From contig JAZBRI010000009.1 in the NCBI GenBank assembly GCA_036874045.1, forward strand, positions 3,720,001 through 3,784,000: DNA of 64,000 nt, given 5' to 3'. Position numbers and translations under genes: made by a program. The notes beneath the pieces were generated by a model. The model made no database searches. It was not told the DNA's origin and saw only the letters and a program-made list of their open reading frames with translations. The first letter of the stretch is position 1. Every line of letters begins with the position of its first letter. Shown here one piece after another: positions 1 through 12,433 of the stretch. Source of the stretch: Cymodocea nodosa (Eukaryota; Streptophyta; Magnoliopsida; Alismatales; Cymodoceaceae).

Positions 1-1140
1 GTATATCATCATCATATAGGTGTTAATTATATTATCATTTGTTCTTCTTTTCATCATCTGTCATCCTGAATTTTCCAATAAGATTTCTAGAAGAAATTTC
101 AACAACATACGAATCAAAGTACAATCCAATTCAATCTGATTAAGACAAGTAGAATAAAGAATTGTATCTCCATTAAATAACTTCAAAAGTCAATTCCAGA
201 TTCATATTTCAACAATTCTAGATAACAGAAAATATACTTGATTCATAAGATATCTATATTTCACAAAACACTAGTATCTTTTCATAACAGTATATGTTTT
301 TTTTCTTTTTCGTTTTTTCTTCTTTTTTTTTCTTTAAGAGTTAATTTGACAAGCTTGAATCATACAAGAGCTTTCTAATGTACCTATGTAATGAGCTTTC
401 AGTCAACAATCCCAGATCTGATCAATATCTTAGGTTGCCAGATTTCAAGAGTCATTTTTCAGGTCAACAATCCTTACATACCTATCTACTCAAGTACAAA
501 AGCCTCGTGATCAAACAAGTCAATAAACTCTCAAAATTTTCCTCTCTTTTTTTTTTACTTTTTTTTTTTCAATCAAAATACACACAAAACAAAACATTAA
601 TCACATACTGTAAATGTACGTATTTCATTAATACAAATGCAGTAATCACCAATCTCATATAGTCCTGCTTCTATCATTTATTGAAAATATGAATCCATCT
701 CAATAAGCTCATACTTTTTCTGTAGTTTAATAAGATCTACACATAAATCATTCTACAAGTTCAACCAGTCAAATTAAATGTATCTTTAATCATATGTGTT
801 TCATTTAATCTAGAATTCACATCTCAGCTCTTTCAGGACTTTAGATAATTTACTAATGTTTTCATTAAGCATTCTGATTTTGTTTTAAATTCGTGAAACT
901 GTTAAACTCATGAAATTCAGAAAAACATAAGATACTATATCTAGATTTGCATAACTAGTAAATTCAACAGCATCTTATATAGCCTTCTAAATACAACATT
1001 CAAGCAGTTTATAAAAATTTTACAATCTCAACTATCGGATAGTTACAGCAAGTTCATAAAAATTTTCAATTTCCTCAAAACTTTGCAGTACTATTTTAAT
1101 TCCTTTAATTAACAAACTTACATGGTTGTTACTTTAATTA
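1..1140 (-). other. 3' non-coding tail of element A with block conserved in a copia element
   Basis: No convincing coding sequence. The stretch is homologous to 14960-16087 (reverse complement, element B). Roughly bases 150-960 also match 62650-63400, which lies just after pol in the copia element at the right end. Anchors include 357-384 against 62820-62847 (GAATCATACAAGA then CTTTCTAATGTACC) and 625-642 against 63049-63066 (TTCATTAATACAAATGCA). Bases 302-335 and 545-570 are T-rich runs. Confidence 0.75.
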
Positions 1141-1158
1141 CCTCTCCCCCATACTTAC
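1138..1158 (-). promoter_or_regulatory. Extra internal polypurine tract of element A
   Basis: On the minus strand the stretch reads TAAGTATGGGGGAGAGG, preceded by TTTACATTGAGGACAAT. It closely resembles the true tract next to the LTR in element B (AAGTATGGGGGAAG at 16297-16310) but lies about 1.4 kb upstream of the expected LTR. Element B has the same extra tract at about 14953-14970. A GAGGACAAT-type box followed by a G-rich tract is common after the coding part of plant Athila/Tat elements. It could be a second plus-strand priming site. Confidence 0.5.
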
Positions 1159-1600
1159 ATTTTGTATTGTCCTCAATGTAAAAGATTTGACAATAAGTAC
1201 AGTAATTGTAGCTGGCATGAATAAAGTTTTGTTTGATTTAAAATTAAGGATAAGTAATTGGTTACATATCTTGTTCCATTTGTATCTCCTTCTGCATATT
1301 CCGATTTTTGATTCTGAAAAACTTTTCATTCACAGATAAAAGCAAAATATAAGACAAAATAACATTTAACAGATATTAATAAATCAGTGTCTTGTGTGGA
1401 ACCTAGGCTCCTATGCCTTTGGTGGCTCATAAGCAAGCTAGTTGGTTTCCCAGAACAGATACCAACAAACTGGATTGATATTTTGTTTTGTTTTTTTTTT
1501 TTTTTTTATAAAATGAACATGAAAACTTCAAAAATCCTTTTTTTAAAAAAAAATAAAAATAAATGCAAAATACACAACATTAAACACACAAAATCACAGC

Positions 1601-2740
1601 TTAAGAACATGATTGAAAAGTAGAAACAAATGGAATAAATGTATCAGTCCAAGCAAACTTTTTAGGCATAGTTCTTCTTGCTATTAATTCTGTTTTAATG
1701 CAGTTCTTGTTCCTTTTTAATTTGTAAACATGCAATATATTATAAATTCCAAATACGAGTGTATTACCATTAATGATATGTAATGCAGAAAGGGATCTTT
1801 TTTGGTTCCAAGGTAATGTAGCAGTTTCTACTTCTACATCTATTTCAATATACTCCTCTTCCCACTTCCATTCATTCATTTCTTCCATAATCCATATTTG
1901 AAATTTCATGAGTTCATCCCACCATCTTATCAGACATAAAGTAGGATCATCTTCTTCATTATACCACATTCCTATTTGAATTTCATTAAATTCTGTAGAT
2001 GGTGGTTTAGCTATTTCACTCGGTACAGGTAAAATTTCTATATATTCATCATAACTGTCTATGCTCATTATGTATAAATCAGATCTATATGCTATTGATA
2101 TCTCTGTGACTAAATAGATATATCCATCAAGTATGACATGTGTTTAGTTAATTAATGATTTCTGTCCTAGATATACTATAATGTTTTCATTCCAAGATCT
2201 GTTCAGAAAATTATACACACTTAAGCATAAATCTTCACCCCAATTTCCTGTAGGTCTCCAATAATATAATTTTTCAGGAATTGCAGAATTTTTATCAGAC
2301 AATATTAAAGCTGACCCACAATTTACAGTTGGTGCTTCAAATCTATTAGGTCTTCCTATATTCAATTCTTCTCCTGTTATAGGATTTCTTATCAAAATAT
2401 CAGGTAATAATAAACTTACATACCTTGGTCTCATCTTGTATATGATTAATCCTTCATCTATCCCCATAATATGATTTATTCCTACTAATGCATTGGGTGG
2501 AATTCTAGTAGTTTCTTCCATAGCTAGATATTCATGGGTATTTGAACTACGATTAAATGACCTTCATATGAATCCATCTCTAATCTTAGTCATTTTTGCA
2601 GCTTGTAATCCCTAAAAATATTTTTCTTCAATATAGTCTTTAATTTCCTTTGATACACAACACAGCCTGCACAGATCTTTAGCTGACAAGTTACTTAGTA
2701 CTTCCCTTAGTGCATCCAACGGTAATTGCATCAATTCCAT
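1601..2740 (-). pseudogene. Captured F-box gene inside retrotransposon A
   Basis: One uninterrupted frame of 380 codons runs from ATG at 2740 to a stop at 1601, broken only by TAG (2612-2614), TGA (2564-2566) and TAA (2144-2146). Each stop is one C-to-T change from CAG, CGA or CAA. Residues 5-36 are a textbook F-box (LPLDALREVLSNLSAKDL, then CRLCCVSKEI), the Skp1-binding motif of SCF ubiquitin ligases. The remainder resembles an F-box-associated domain: THVILDGYIY after the third stop, an SIDSYDEYIEILPVP strand, an IWIMEE segment and a C-terminal FIPFVSTFQS. It lies between the capsid ORF and the 3' tail, on the element's sense strand. There are no introns, consistent with capture as RNA. F-box identity is strong; the substrate is unknown. 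Confidence 0.8.
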
Positions 2741-2785
2741 TTGTTGATTTTGTAAAACACAAACAAAAATTAACTACTACACACC

Positions 2786-2846
2786 CTCGTGGAGTTAAGG
2801 CATAACTCAACGGACTAAGTTTGTTGAGTTAAAAATTAACTCTACG
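2786..2846. repeat. TAACTCAACG cassette between capsid ORF and F-box ORF
   Basis: Two GAGTTA/TAACTC arms around a short spacer (GTGGAGTTAAGGCATAACTC, then TTGTTGAGTTA). Same family as the repeats at 4556-4736, 7250-7350, 12708-12808 and in the copia LTRs. Confidence 0.7.
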
Positions 2847-2908
2847 ATACTAATAACTAAAAATAAAAAACATATATACATACAAATAGTTGCTTCAGAT
2901 ATGCTACT

Positions 2909-4096
2909 TCATTCAGCTGCCCTCCTAGAAGAGGTATCAATTTCATTAACCGTTCTATTGACAGGATTAGGTATAGCTTGTATTGGCAATCCTCTAGTAG
3001 GTCTAACTTCCATTGGTTCCTTCTATCTAAGTGATATATTTCTATTCTGATTTTGAATTGCAGCATTTCCAAATATAAATTCTAGATGATTGTTTACTTG
3101 TTGGATTATCTTTTCTAATCTCTCTATTCTAGTTCCTTGTTCAATTAATACTTCATAACTTATGCTCTTCTCATTTATATTTTCTCCTCCCTGGAAATTG
3201 TTTTTTCTCCAAGATAAATTTGGGTGATTTCTCCAATTAGGATGATAAGAATTTCCCAAGTTATCTCTCTAGTTTCTAGCATAAATAATATCTAAGTCAT
3301 TTATGTTTGCATTCTTTTCTGCTAGCTTTTGATTTAATGATAACTCTTCTATTTTCTTTGTTAATTTATTTAATTTCACCTCAAGCATAGTATTGGAATT
3401 TATTTCATGCATTCCTCTTGGCAATATTCTTTTATCTGCAATAGTTTCAGCCGAATTTTCCCACTGTGCAGTTCTTTTTGCAAAATTTTCTAAATATGCC
3501 CATGCTTCTTCACTACATAATTTTAAAAATCCATTTTGACAAGTAGATTCTAATAAAGATTTCGTTGAAACATCTATGCCTTCATAAATTATACCTATTA
3601 ATTGTGCTTTACTTATTGCATGATATGGACATTGAGTCAGTAAATCTTTAAATCTTTCAAAATATTTCCAGAATGATTCACCCTTTTTTTGGCTACACAT
3701 TAATATTTCTTTCTTCTTTTTAATCGTTTGATGTGTTGGATAAAATTTTTTCAGAAAAACAGAGCAAAATTCAATCCATGTAGAAATTGAATCAGGCGAT
3801 AGAGTATATAACCATCTCTTAGCTATGTCTATTAAAGAAAAAGGGATATATCTAATTTTAATAGCATCTATACTCATGTTCGGCATTTTTATCATTTGAC
3901 AAACTTCGTTAAATTCTCTAAGGAAATAATAGGCATCCTCTCTTTCTAATCCATGAAAATGTGGCAATTGACTAATATAATTAGATTTCAGTTCAAACCT
4001 ATCTCCCTCAAAGTTTGGCAATCGAATACATGAAGGTTCATCAATTAATTCAGGATACAAAATCTCTCCTAATGATTTTTCTACTGGAGCAGCCAT
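2909..4096 (-). pseudogene. Capsid-type gag ORF located 3' of pol
   Basis: A single frame of 396 codons from ATG 4096 (MAAPVEKSLGEILYPE), interrupted by TAG at 3269-3271 and 3023-3025. Residues ~25-200 match the retrotransposon gag capsid domain (LPHFHGLEREDAYYFLREF; RWLYTLSPDSISTWIEF; FLKKFYPTHQT; KGESFWKYFERFKDLL). Past the first stop, YHPNWRNHPNLSWR is a hallmark of Athila gag C-termini. No CCHC zinc knuckle is present in this frame; instead one sits in the 5' ORF at 12340. So the two halves of gag are at opposite ends of the coding region. It could be a rearrangement in this copy, a family trait, or a remnant of another element. Confidence 0.8.
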
Positions 4097-5168
4097 CTCT
4101 ACGTTCTCTTTTAAAGAAAGGTTAGCTACACCCTAAAGAATTTCGTTAAAGTTAAGTTCAGAAAATTTTTCAGTATTCCTCTGCAATGAAAATTCCTAGG
4201 TAGGTGTTCTTACTAATCGTTTAGTGCTTAGAGAACGAGTCCATGTGCTCATAAATAAATAGCAGAAGATTAATTACATACTAGTCTGAAGTTTTCCATT
4301 CTATAAATATTTGTTGTCGGATGAAGTTGAATCAACTGCTTCTCCTTCCAATTCCTCCAACGCTTTCTCCTTTCTTTTAAAAGTGCTGGTAACTCGTAAA
4401 TAACATTCTGTTTCATATATATACTGCATATCCATAAAGTGAATAAATCGTGGTTCCTATTTTTATGGGTACGTGTACCACTACTAATTTCAAATTTTGG
4501 TAACCGCTAAACCAACGAAGCTTCTTACGTGGTTAAAAGAATAACTGTTCTGCTTAATCCACGAACTAACCTCGTTGAATTACAGAAAACTCAACAGAAT
4601 ACAGTCGGTTACTGTTGCTAACTCCACGGTCTAACTTCATTGAGTTATTAATAACTCAACGGAGTGACCTTATATTATATTACTGACCTCGTGGAGTTAC
4701 GGTTAACTCAATGGACTTACTTCGTTGAGTTAACACTTAGCAACTTCTATGTTCTAATCTCATAAGTTCCTCTCTGTTCTTTTTTTTTTCTTTGTCATTC
4801 TGCTAACTGTAATAAAGTTAAATCTATGTTATTAATGCATCATTTTGATTAAAATACATTTAAATCTGAACATTATATAAAGATTTCACTTGTAGGTCAT
4901 TTTATGTTATGCAGAATTTACATTTTACCTTATAACATGCAGAAATTTTTAAGTAGTTATCCTGTCATTCAGCAAATTGTAAATCTGTTACATATTCATT
5001 CATAAAGTTCCACAATGACATAATATTCAATAAATTCCATTCATTTCACATCCAAAACACTTATGAAAATTGCATTTGAAAAATTATATTCATTAATATG
5101 AATCAATTACATTACAAGTACATCATACAATTTCATACAACTTTACATAAGTAGACGAACAATACAAT
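4097..5168 (-). other. Spacer between ORFX and capsid ORF
   Basis: No open frame of note. The main feature is the cassette cluster at 4556-4736; the rest is AT-rich with no recognisable element. Confidence 0.5.
4556..4736. repeat. Cluster of TAACTCAACG / CGTTGAGTTA cassettes
   Basis: About six copies of GTTGAGTTA or TAACTCAACG arms in alternating orientation (for example TAACTCAACGGAGTGACC and TTCGTTGAGTTAACAC), forming potential hairpins. Sits exactly between ORFX and the capsid ORF. Confidence 0.75.
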
Positions 5169-7092
5169 TTAATCTCTATGCCTAAATTCATCTACTTCCT
5201 TCTGGAGTTTTTCTAATTGAAGCTCTAATTGATTAATTCTCTCTACTGCTCCTGTAATTCCTCCACAAGGTACAGCTAGTTCTGCAGCTACAAAATTTCT
5301 ATATTCTTTCATTGAAATGGTTCTTGATCTGATCCTTTTTGATGTCCATTTAGCGAAATCGATATAGTCCACCATCAGCAGTGGAATCAAATCTCCATAA
5401 AATAATTTCTTCTTCACTGTTTTCAGCTTGGAGATAAAAACTGCAGACCAATTTATTTAGATCTTATTTACAACTGCATATGTGGCCCATTTGACAAATT
5501 GACTTAATTCTATGTCATGGCCCTGTCATTGATAGACATTCTTAATCAGAATGTTAGCTACCATGTGTGCTTTACCATTTAAATGCTTCAATCTGTTTAA
5601 TAATGGCACACCAGGATTGATAGCTAAACAATCCTTAATTTGCTATTTAGTCCATTCAACTGCAGTTGTATCTTCCAAAATTATTATTCCTTCATTCTTT
5701 AAACCAAAAATATTGTGGAGAAGCTCTGGTGTTATCTGTACATCAACTTCCTCCACGTTTGAAATTAATCCTCCTTCTCCTTCTCTCAAATTAGCATAAA
5801 AACAGGGCACTAAATTTTCATATACTGCATGCCCTCTTTCTTGAGATATAAATTGCAGTAGACCTTGGAATTCAAATAATTCTTTGATTTCTTGCATTCC
5901 ATCCCAATTTACTGGTCTACTGTAAATAATATCATAACCCCTTATTTCTTGATATTTGGTATAAGCTTCCTGACTATAAAAATGTACTTCATTCAAAATT
6001 GTTGTTTCAGTCGGGTCAGGAAGGTGACTTTGTTGCTCCTGAGGGGTTTGTTCTTAATCTTCCTCTAACATAGGCTGCATTTGGACATTCTCTTCAGATT
6101 CCTAAATTTTTGCTTTTACTTTTGTCTATAGTGGTGAGCCGACATAACTCTCCACTCTTTCTTGAATTCTTTCCATAATTGGCTGAAGAGTTTCTTACTC
6201 TTCAATGGAATCTGTGAAATTATTTTTGTCCAAATGGCTTCTTTCAGCCTCTTCATTTTCTGCTCTTTCTTGCTCCTCCTGACTATCAATCTGTTCTGTT
6301 ACTATTCTTTCTGATTCTGTAACAGATTGGGATGGAGTCACGGGTAATTCAGTTTCTGCCCTACTTTCTGTTTCTTCTTATGCAGGCTACAAACTAATTT
6401 CAGCCTGATTTTTCTCTTTTCTTTGCTCCTCCTGCTCCTCCTTAGAATCAGATAGTAGGTTAATAAAAATCTGCTCCACAGGCCTTGTAAAAATTGGTAC
6501 TTCAGATTTAATTTCCTCATATTAAGGCACTTTTTCTTTTCCTTTCTTTTTTCTGATTAGTTGTGCATGTTCTTACTCCTCATCTTCTGAAATTAAATCT
6601 ATAAAAGTAGGCTCTGCAAGCCTTCAAGCCACAGGTACTGGCTCTTCCTGTTTAACTTTTCCTATAATTACTAGTCTCGAAGGACCAACTTCATCTCCTT
6701 TTGCAGCAGGTTTGGCAACAGTTCTGGCAGTAGCTACGTGATGCTATTCCACTTTGATTTTATATTGGGCTTTCAACTTTTCTGCAGCCCTCTTTTTGTA
6801 AAGTGCATCAAACACTAGGCCATATTTGTCTTTCTTTACTTAATGCAATTTCAGTTGCCACTCTAATTCGTGTCTCCATTATCTGCGGTATCTGTATTTC
6901 TAACTCAACCAGAATTTTTCTCAAGTTAAAGAGTTCTAATTCTACCTTTTGTAGCTCTTTCTCTCTTGTTATATTTCTGATCTTCTGCCACATGTGCCAT
7001 TCTTCAGATTCCTTCAGAAACTGTACGATGTCAACTGCCTCTTCCCAGAATTCAGGCATCATCTTCCTCATCGTGGAGTTACATAACAACAC
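5169..7092 (-). pseudogene. ORFX: accessory ORF after pol, shared with the copia element
   Basis: The frame opens near 7092 (MLLCNSTMRKMMPEFWEEA), shifts once near 6830, and then runs to 5169 with several stops. The middle (about 6700-6000) is acidic low-complexity sequence rich in E, S, Q and T. The C-terminal part (5996-5169) is a globular domain with LFEFQGLLQF, ITPELLHNIFGLKNEGI, a KAHMVANIL patch, INWSAVFISKL and a final coiled-coil-like stretch (INQLELQLEKLQKEVDEF). The copia element has a clear homologue at 61899-59663. It resembles the 'putative plant transposon protein' domain found after pol in some plant retroelements; its function is unknown. Cassettes flank it on both sides. Confidence 0.75.
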
Positions 7093-7669
7093 GAAATCGC
7101 TCTGATTTCTATTGTTCTAAATTCTAAATGATTTGCCGGATAATGCCCCTAAAACCCTAAGTTTTAGTTTAAATAAGCCCTAAGTTTAGGCGGGTAATCG
7201 GGTCATTTCCCGAACGAACTATTACTATTTTATCTGAGGTCTTAGCTACAGTACTCCGTTGAGTTAACTATAACTCAACGGAATAAGCTCGTTGACTAAC
7301 TCAAGACTCAACGGAGTAAGCTCGTTGAGTTAAGCGTAACTCAACGGACTTCCCGTACAAGAAAATATAATAATAAAAATATTATAGAGAATAGTTTTTC
7401 TATTTTTTTTTACCAGTTTAACCGATACTATGTTTCGGTCAGACCTGAATATTTTTTATTTTTGTTATTTTTCTTTCGATTGAACTGATACTATGTTTCG
7501 GTAAAACCAATATTTTTTCTAAAAATTAATATACATATTTTTTATGTTCCAGTCATACCGATGGATCGAGTCGATTGAACCGCAATGATTTTTATGTTTT
7601 ATATATATTTTTAATGTTTTTATTTTTTTATTTTTATATATATTTATAAATCTAAAAACTGATTTATTA
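7093..7669 (-). other. Spacer between pol and ORFX
   Basis: Contains the cassette cluster at 7250-7350 and, at 7400-7600, short repeats around TTTCGGT, GAACTGATACTATG and CCGATACTATG. No coding sequence seen. Confidence 0.5.
7250..7350. repeat. TAACTCAACG / CGTTGAGTTA cassette cluster after pol
   Basis: Four to five alternating arms, for example CCGTTGAGTTAACTATAACT and CTCGTTGAGTTAAGCGTAAC, giving stem-loop potential. Lies between the end of pol (7670) and ORFX (7092). Confidence 0.75.
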
Positions 7670-10600
7670 CTAAGTAAAGCTCGAGTAATCCTCTACTCTG
7701 ACTTCTTCTATAATTCCAAAGGAGCTTTTTGGTGTTTTCAGAATAGGTTTCAGTCTTTGTCCATTTACTTTAAATATATTCTGATTTTTAGGATTTTCAA
7801 TTTCAATTGCTCCATATAGATAAATATTTCAAACTATGTAAGGTCCTGCCCATCTAGATTTCAATTTTCCTGGATGGTTATGGAGTCTAGCCATATAAAG
7901 ATATACTTCTTGTCCTATTTCAAAGCTTTTAGGAATAATTTTTCTATCATGCCAAAATTTAATTTTTTCCTTTTCTCTTACAATCTTCGAATAAGCTTCA
8001 TTTCTAAATTCTTCTAATTCAATTAGTTGCATTTTCCTATTTTCATCAGCTTGATTTAAATTAGTGTTCAGAGTTTTTAATGCCCAATAAGCTTTATGTT
8101 CTATTTCAACAGGTAAATGACAACTTTTTCCATATACTAGCCTAAAAGGTGACATACCTAAGCTCATTTTATAAGCAGTTCTATAAGCCTAAAGTGCATC
8201 TATTAGTCTATTAGCCCAATCTGTTCTAGTAGGATTTACTACTTTTTCCAAGATTAGTTTAATTTGTTTGTTTGCACTTTCTACTTGTCCACTTGTTTGC
8301 AGATGATATGATGTTGTAATTTTGTGGTTTACTCCATATTTCATCATTAAGGCTTCAAAACTTCTATTACAGAAATGAGTTCCTCTATCACTGATAATAG
8401 CTTTAGGTATTCCATATCTAGCAAATATATTTGTTCTTATAAATTGTATTACCACTTTGTTCTCATTAGTTTTTATAGGAATAGCTTCTATCCATTTAGA
8501 TACATAATTCACCCCCAACAATATGTAGTTAAATTGATTAGACCTAAGAAATGGACCCATAAAATCTATTCCCCACACATCAAAGATTTCAACCTCAACA
8601 ATAGGATTAAGAGGCATCATATTCCTCTTTGATATTCTTCCTATTTGTTGACATCTTAAACAACTTAAGCAATATTTATGAGCATCTTTGAATAGTGTTG
8701 GCCAATCAAACCCACATTGCAGAATTTTGACAGCAGTTTTCCCTAAACCAAAATGTCCTCCACAAGCTTGGTCATGACAGAAAGACAATATGCTTAGATA
8801 TTCAGTTTCTGGGACGCACCTCCTTAAAACCAGATCAGGACATTTCTTAAATAAGTATGGGTCTTCCCAATAGTAATATTTTACTCTTGAGAAAAATAAT
8901 TTCTTATCCTGTTTATTCCAATCCTTAGGTGTTAAACTAGTAACTAAGTAATTAACTATGTCTGCATACCAAGGTATTGTGTTAATGGTCATTAATTGCT
9001 CATCAGGAAAATTATCCTTAATTTCAATATTTGATTTTTCTATTTGTAATATTGATAAATGATCTGCTACTACATTCTCACAACCTTTTTTATCTTTAAT
9101 TTCTTGATCAAATTCTAGCAATAATAATATCCATCAAATCAATCTAGGTTTAGTTTCTTTTTTCTTTATTAGATGTTTTAGAGCTAAATGATCTGTGTAT
9201 ACTATTACTTTAGCTCCAATCAGATATGATCTAAACTTTTCTAAAGCAAACACAACAGCTAATAATTCTTTTTCAGTAGTTGTGTAATAAACTTAAGCAT
9301 CAATTAAGGTTTTGCTTGCATAATGAATCACTCTAGGAGATTTTTCTAACTTCTGTCCTAACACTGCTCCTACAGCAAAATCAAAAGCATCGCACGTTAA
9401 TTCAAATGGATGGTTCCAATTAGGTGCTTGAATTATAGGAGTTGAAATTAAACTAGTTTTAAGTCTGAAAAATGCTTCCTTGCAATTTTTATCAAAGTTA
9501 AATGGAACATCTTTTAGTAGATTAGTTAAAGGCATAGCTATCTTGCTAAAGTCTTTAATAAATCTTCTATAAAAACCAGCATGTCCTAGAAATGATCTAA
9601 TATCTTTTACTGATTTAGATTCTGGTAGATTAGAAATTACTTCTACTTTAGCTTTATCTACTTCCAACCCTTTCTTAGAAACAACATGCCCCAAGACTAT
9701 TCCTTGATTAACCATGAAGTGACATTTTTCCCAATTTAAAACCAGATTTTTTTCCACACAGCATTTTAATATTTAGTCTAAATTGCTTAAACACACTTCA
9801 TATGAGTTGCCATATACATTAAAATCATCCATAAATATTTCTAAAAAATCTTCAGTCATTCTAGTAAATATGCCCTACACACACCTTTGAAAGGTAGCTA
9901 GCGCATTGCATAATCCGAATGGCATTCTTTTAAAGGCATAAGTTCCATTAGGATAGGTGAAAGTTGTTTTCTCTTAATCCTCTAATGCTACTGGAATTTG
10001 ATTATACCCTGAATACCCGTCTAGGAAACAAAAATATTCTTGCCCTGCTAATCTTTCCAGCATTTGATCTATAAAAGGTAAGGAAAAATGATCTTTCCTA
10101 GTCACAGCATTCAGCTTTCTATAGTCTATACATACTCTCCAGCCTGATTGAATTCTAGTAGGGATCAAGTCTTGACTTTCATTCCTAATAACTGTTAATC
10201 CTGATTTCTTGGGAACTACATGGATTGGACTAACCTACGAGCTATCAAAAATTGGATAAATTATATCATTATCTAACCATTTAACTATTTCCTTCCTGAC
10301 TACTTCTTTAAGGTTTGGATTTAATCTCCTTTCAGGAATTCTAACAGGTTTAGCATTCTCTTCTAAATATATGTGGTGACAGCATAAAGTTGAACTTAAC
10401 CCTTTTATATCAGTCATAGTCCATCCTATTGCTTCTTTATAACTTTTTACTACATCTTTTAATTTAGCTATTTGATCCTCTTTTAAATCTGAAGCAATAA
10501 TGATTGGATAGGTTCGTTTATCTTCCAGAAATATATAGGTTAATTTAGGAGGTAAAGGTTTTAATTCTAAATGTTGCCCATCAGAAGCTAGAGCTCCTAA

Positions 10601-12340
10601 CTGAACATCATCATTTTTTAAATTAATTTCTTCCTAATCTCCTTCTATATTTATGCTTTCACTTTCTTCTAAAATTTCAGAATTGATTTGCCTATTTAAT
10701 TCTTTTTGAATTACATCATCTAGCATATCTCCTTCATCCTCTAAAAAGTCTATGGTATGTAAGGACATTTCTAACTCTTCAAACATTTCTGGTTTGAAAA
10801 TATTTAATTGAGTATCCTCATTACCATATGCTAACTTCATTACTCCAGTTTTACAATTTATAACAGCCCCTGATGTTGCTAAACATGGCCTTCCCAAAAT
10901 TAAAGATGTATCACTATTTTTATGCTTAATTTGTTGGGAATCCAAAATTACAATATCAATAGGATATATAAAATTTTTGATTTTAATTAAGACATCCTCT
11001 ATTTTTCCTCTAGGGTATCTTATACTTCTATCAGCTAATTGAATAACCGTACTAGTAGGAGTTAAGCCTTCTAATCCTAAGGATGCAAATATATCACTTG
11101 GCATAACATTTATACCTACACCTAAGTCTATTAATGTTCTTTCTAAAATGGTATTTCCTATGGTGCATGATATAACAGGGATTCCAGGATCAGATAACTT
11201 TTTAGGAATTTGTGGCAGAAATAGGGAACTACTTTGCTCAGCTAAAAAGACCTTTCTAAGAATTTTCCGCTCTCTTTTCTTAGTACACCAATCCTTCAGA
11301 AATTTAGCACAAGGTGGTATTTTCTGCAATAGATCTAACAAAAGAACGTTAACTTGCACTTTTTCAAAAATTTCTCTGATTTTCTCTTGTCTTTCAGGTA
11401 TTGTTTGTTGTAATCTTTCAGGATAGGGTGCTAAAGATTTTGATTTCAAAGACTCTTTTTCTTTCAGTTGATTTGTTTGATCATTTTTAGCTTCATTCGT
11501 AGATTCAGATTGTTCTTTAGTGATTTCTAGATTTTCAGCTATTACATTTTCATTATCATTTTGATTTTTACTCTTGTCCACCATCATATCATTTTCATTT
11601 TGAGTTCTTGGTGGTATATCAGTTCCAGATCTTAATGTTACACATACATCTTCCAGATTTTCGTTACTTTCATGATGTTTCTATATATCATTTTCGTGAT
11701 TATGATCTTCAATTGTTTTTAGTTTTAAAGTACATTCTTTAAATTCTCTTGCATTAGTCTTTTCTATTTGCTGTATATTTTGCAAATTGTGTAGGTTTAT
11801 AACATTATAATTTTCATTGTCCTGTTACATAACTTGTATTTTCATTGCATTTTCGTCTAATGCTTTTAATTTTTGTTCCAGATCATCTAATTTCATTGCA
11901 TTCAATTTTTGATCAATTTTCTTTATGTTTTTTTCAGTTTCGTAAATTATATCCTGTTTAGGTTCTAAATATGCCTCCTTATAGTTTAATTGGTTGACTT
12001 CTTGTTGTTGACACACAAAGTATTCCAGTTTGTCCAGATTTTGCTCTATACTATGCTCTAGTCTGTCATAGCTATCCCAAACTTCAGTGTCTCTCATCAT
12101 ATTACACATTCTATACTGACCATCAGTTGGGTAAACTATAGGATTCTCATACTTGGCTTTATTATATTGAGGATAATTCATTTGTTGTTCATGGGCTCTA
12201 ACAATCTGTAAACTTTTCAATTTCAAACAATCAGAAATGTCATGTCCTTCAGAATTGCAGAATTCACATATGCTAATTACAGGTTTTAGAAATCTTTGAG
12301 CATAAGCATATGCCATATTCTCAATTACAGAAGAAAACAC
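7670..12340 (-). pseudogene. gag(zinc knuckle)-pol polyprotein of element A
   Basis: One frame of 1557 codons from ATG 12340 to TAG 7670-7672 with no frameshift. Internal stops lie at 11825, 11681, 10634, 10235, 9974, 9875, 9773, 9293, 9134, 8189 and 7829 (lowest base of each codon). Order: CCHC knuckle CEFCNSEGHDISDC (~12265); aspartic protease with LIDLGVGINVMP (~11130); RT with DYRKLN (~10130) and FMDDFNVYG (~9830); RNase H with LTCDAFDFAVGAVLGQ (~9390); integrase zinc site with HDQACGGH and CLSCLRCQ (~8770-8650); DDE core with WGIDFMGP, ISDRGTHF and SGQVESANK (~8570-8270). The set matches the Athila branch of Ty3/gypsy. All internal stops are explained by C-to-T or G-to-A changes (CAG, CAA, CGA or TGG). 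There is no capsid domain upstream of the knuckle. Confidence 0.9.
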
Positions 12341-12416
12341 ACAACTCTAGCTATTAAAACGAAACAACTCTAACAGTTGCTTAAATTAATTCAATTCAAT
12401 TCAGTTTAATTCAATT

Positions 12417-12433
12417 CCCTGGCAACGGCGCCA
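12417..12433 (-). promoter_or_regulatory. Primer binding site, tRNA-Asp type
   Basis: The minus strand reads TGGCGCCGTTGCCAGGG, complementary to the 3' end of plant tRNA-Asp apart from one base. It lies 7 bp inside the LTR end at 12441 and 77 bp before the gag ATG. This primer is characteristic of Athila/Tat elements. Confidence 0.9.

Noticed and set aside
378-662. Plus-strand 94-codon ORF
   Set aside because: It lies in the non-coding tail of element A, is antisense to it, and is not kept in element B or the copia block.
2144-2521. Viral movement-protein interpretation of the 125-codon frame
   Set aside because: The frame continues from an upstream F-box and into an F-box-associated-type domain in the same register, which explains it better.
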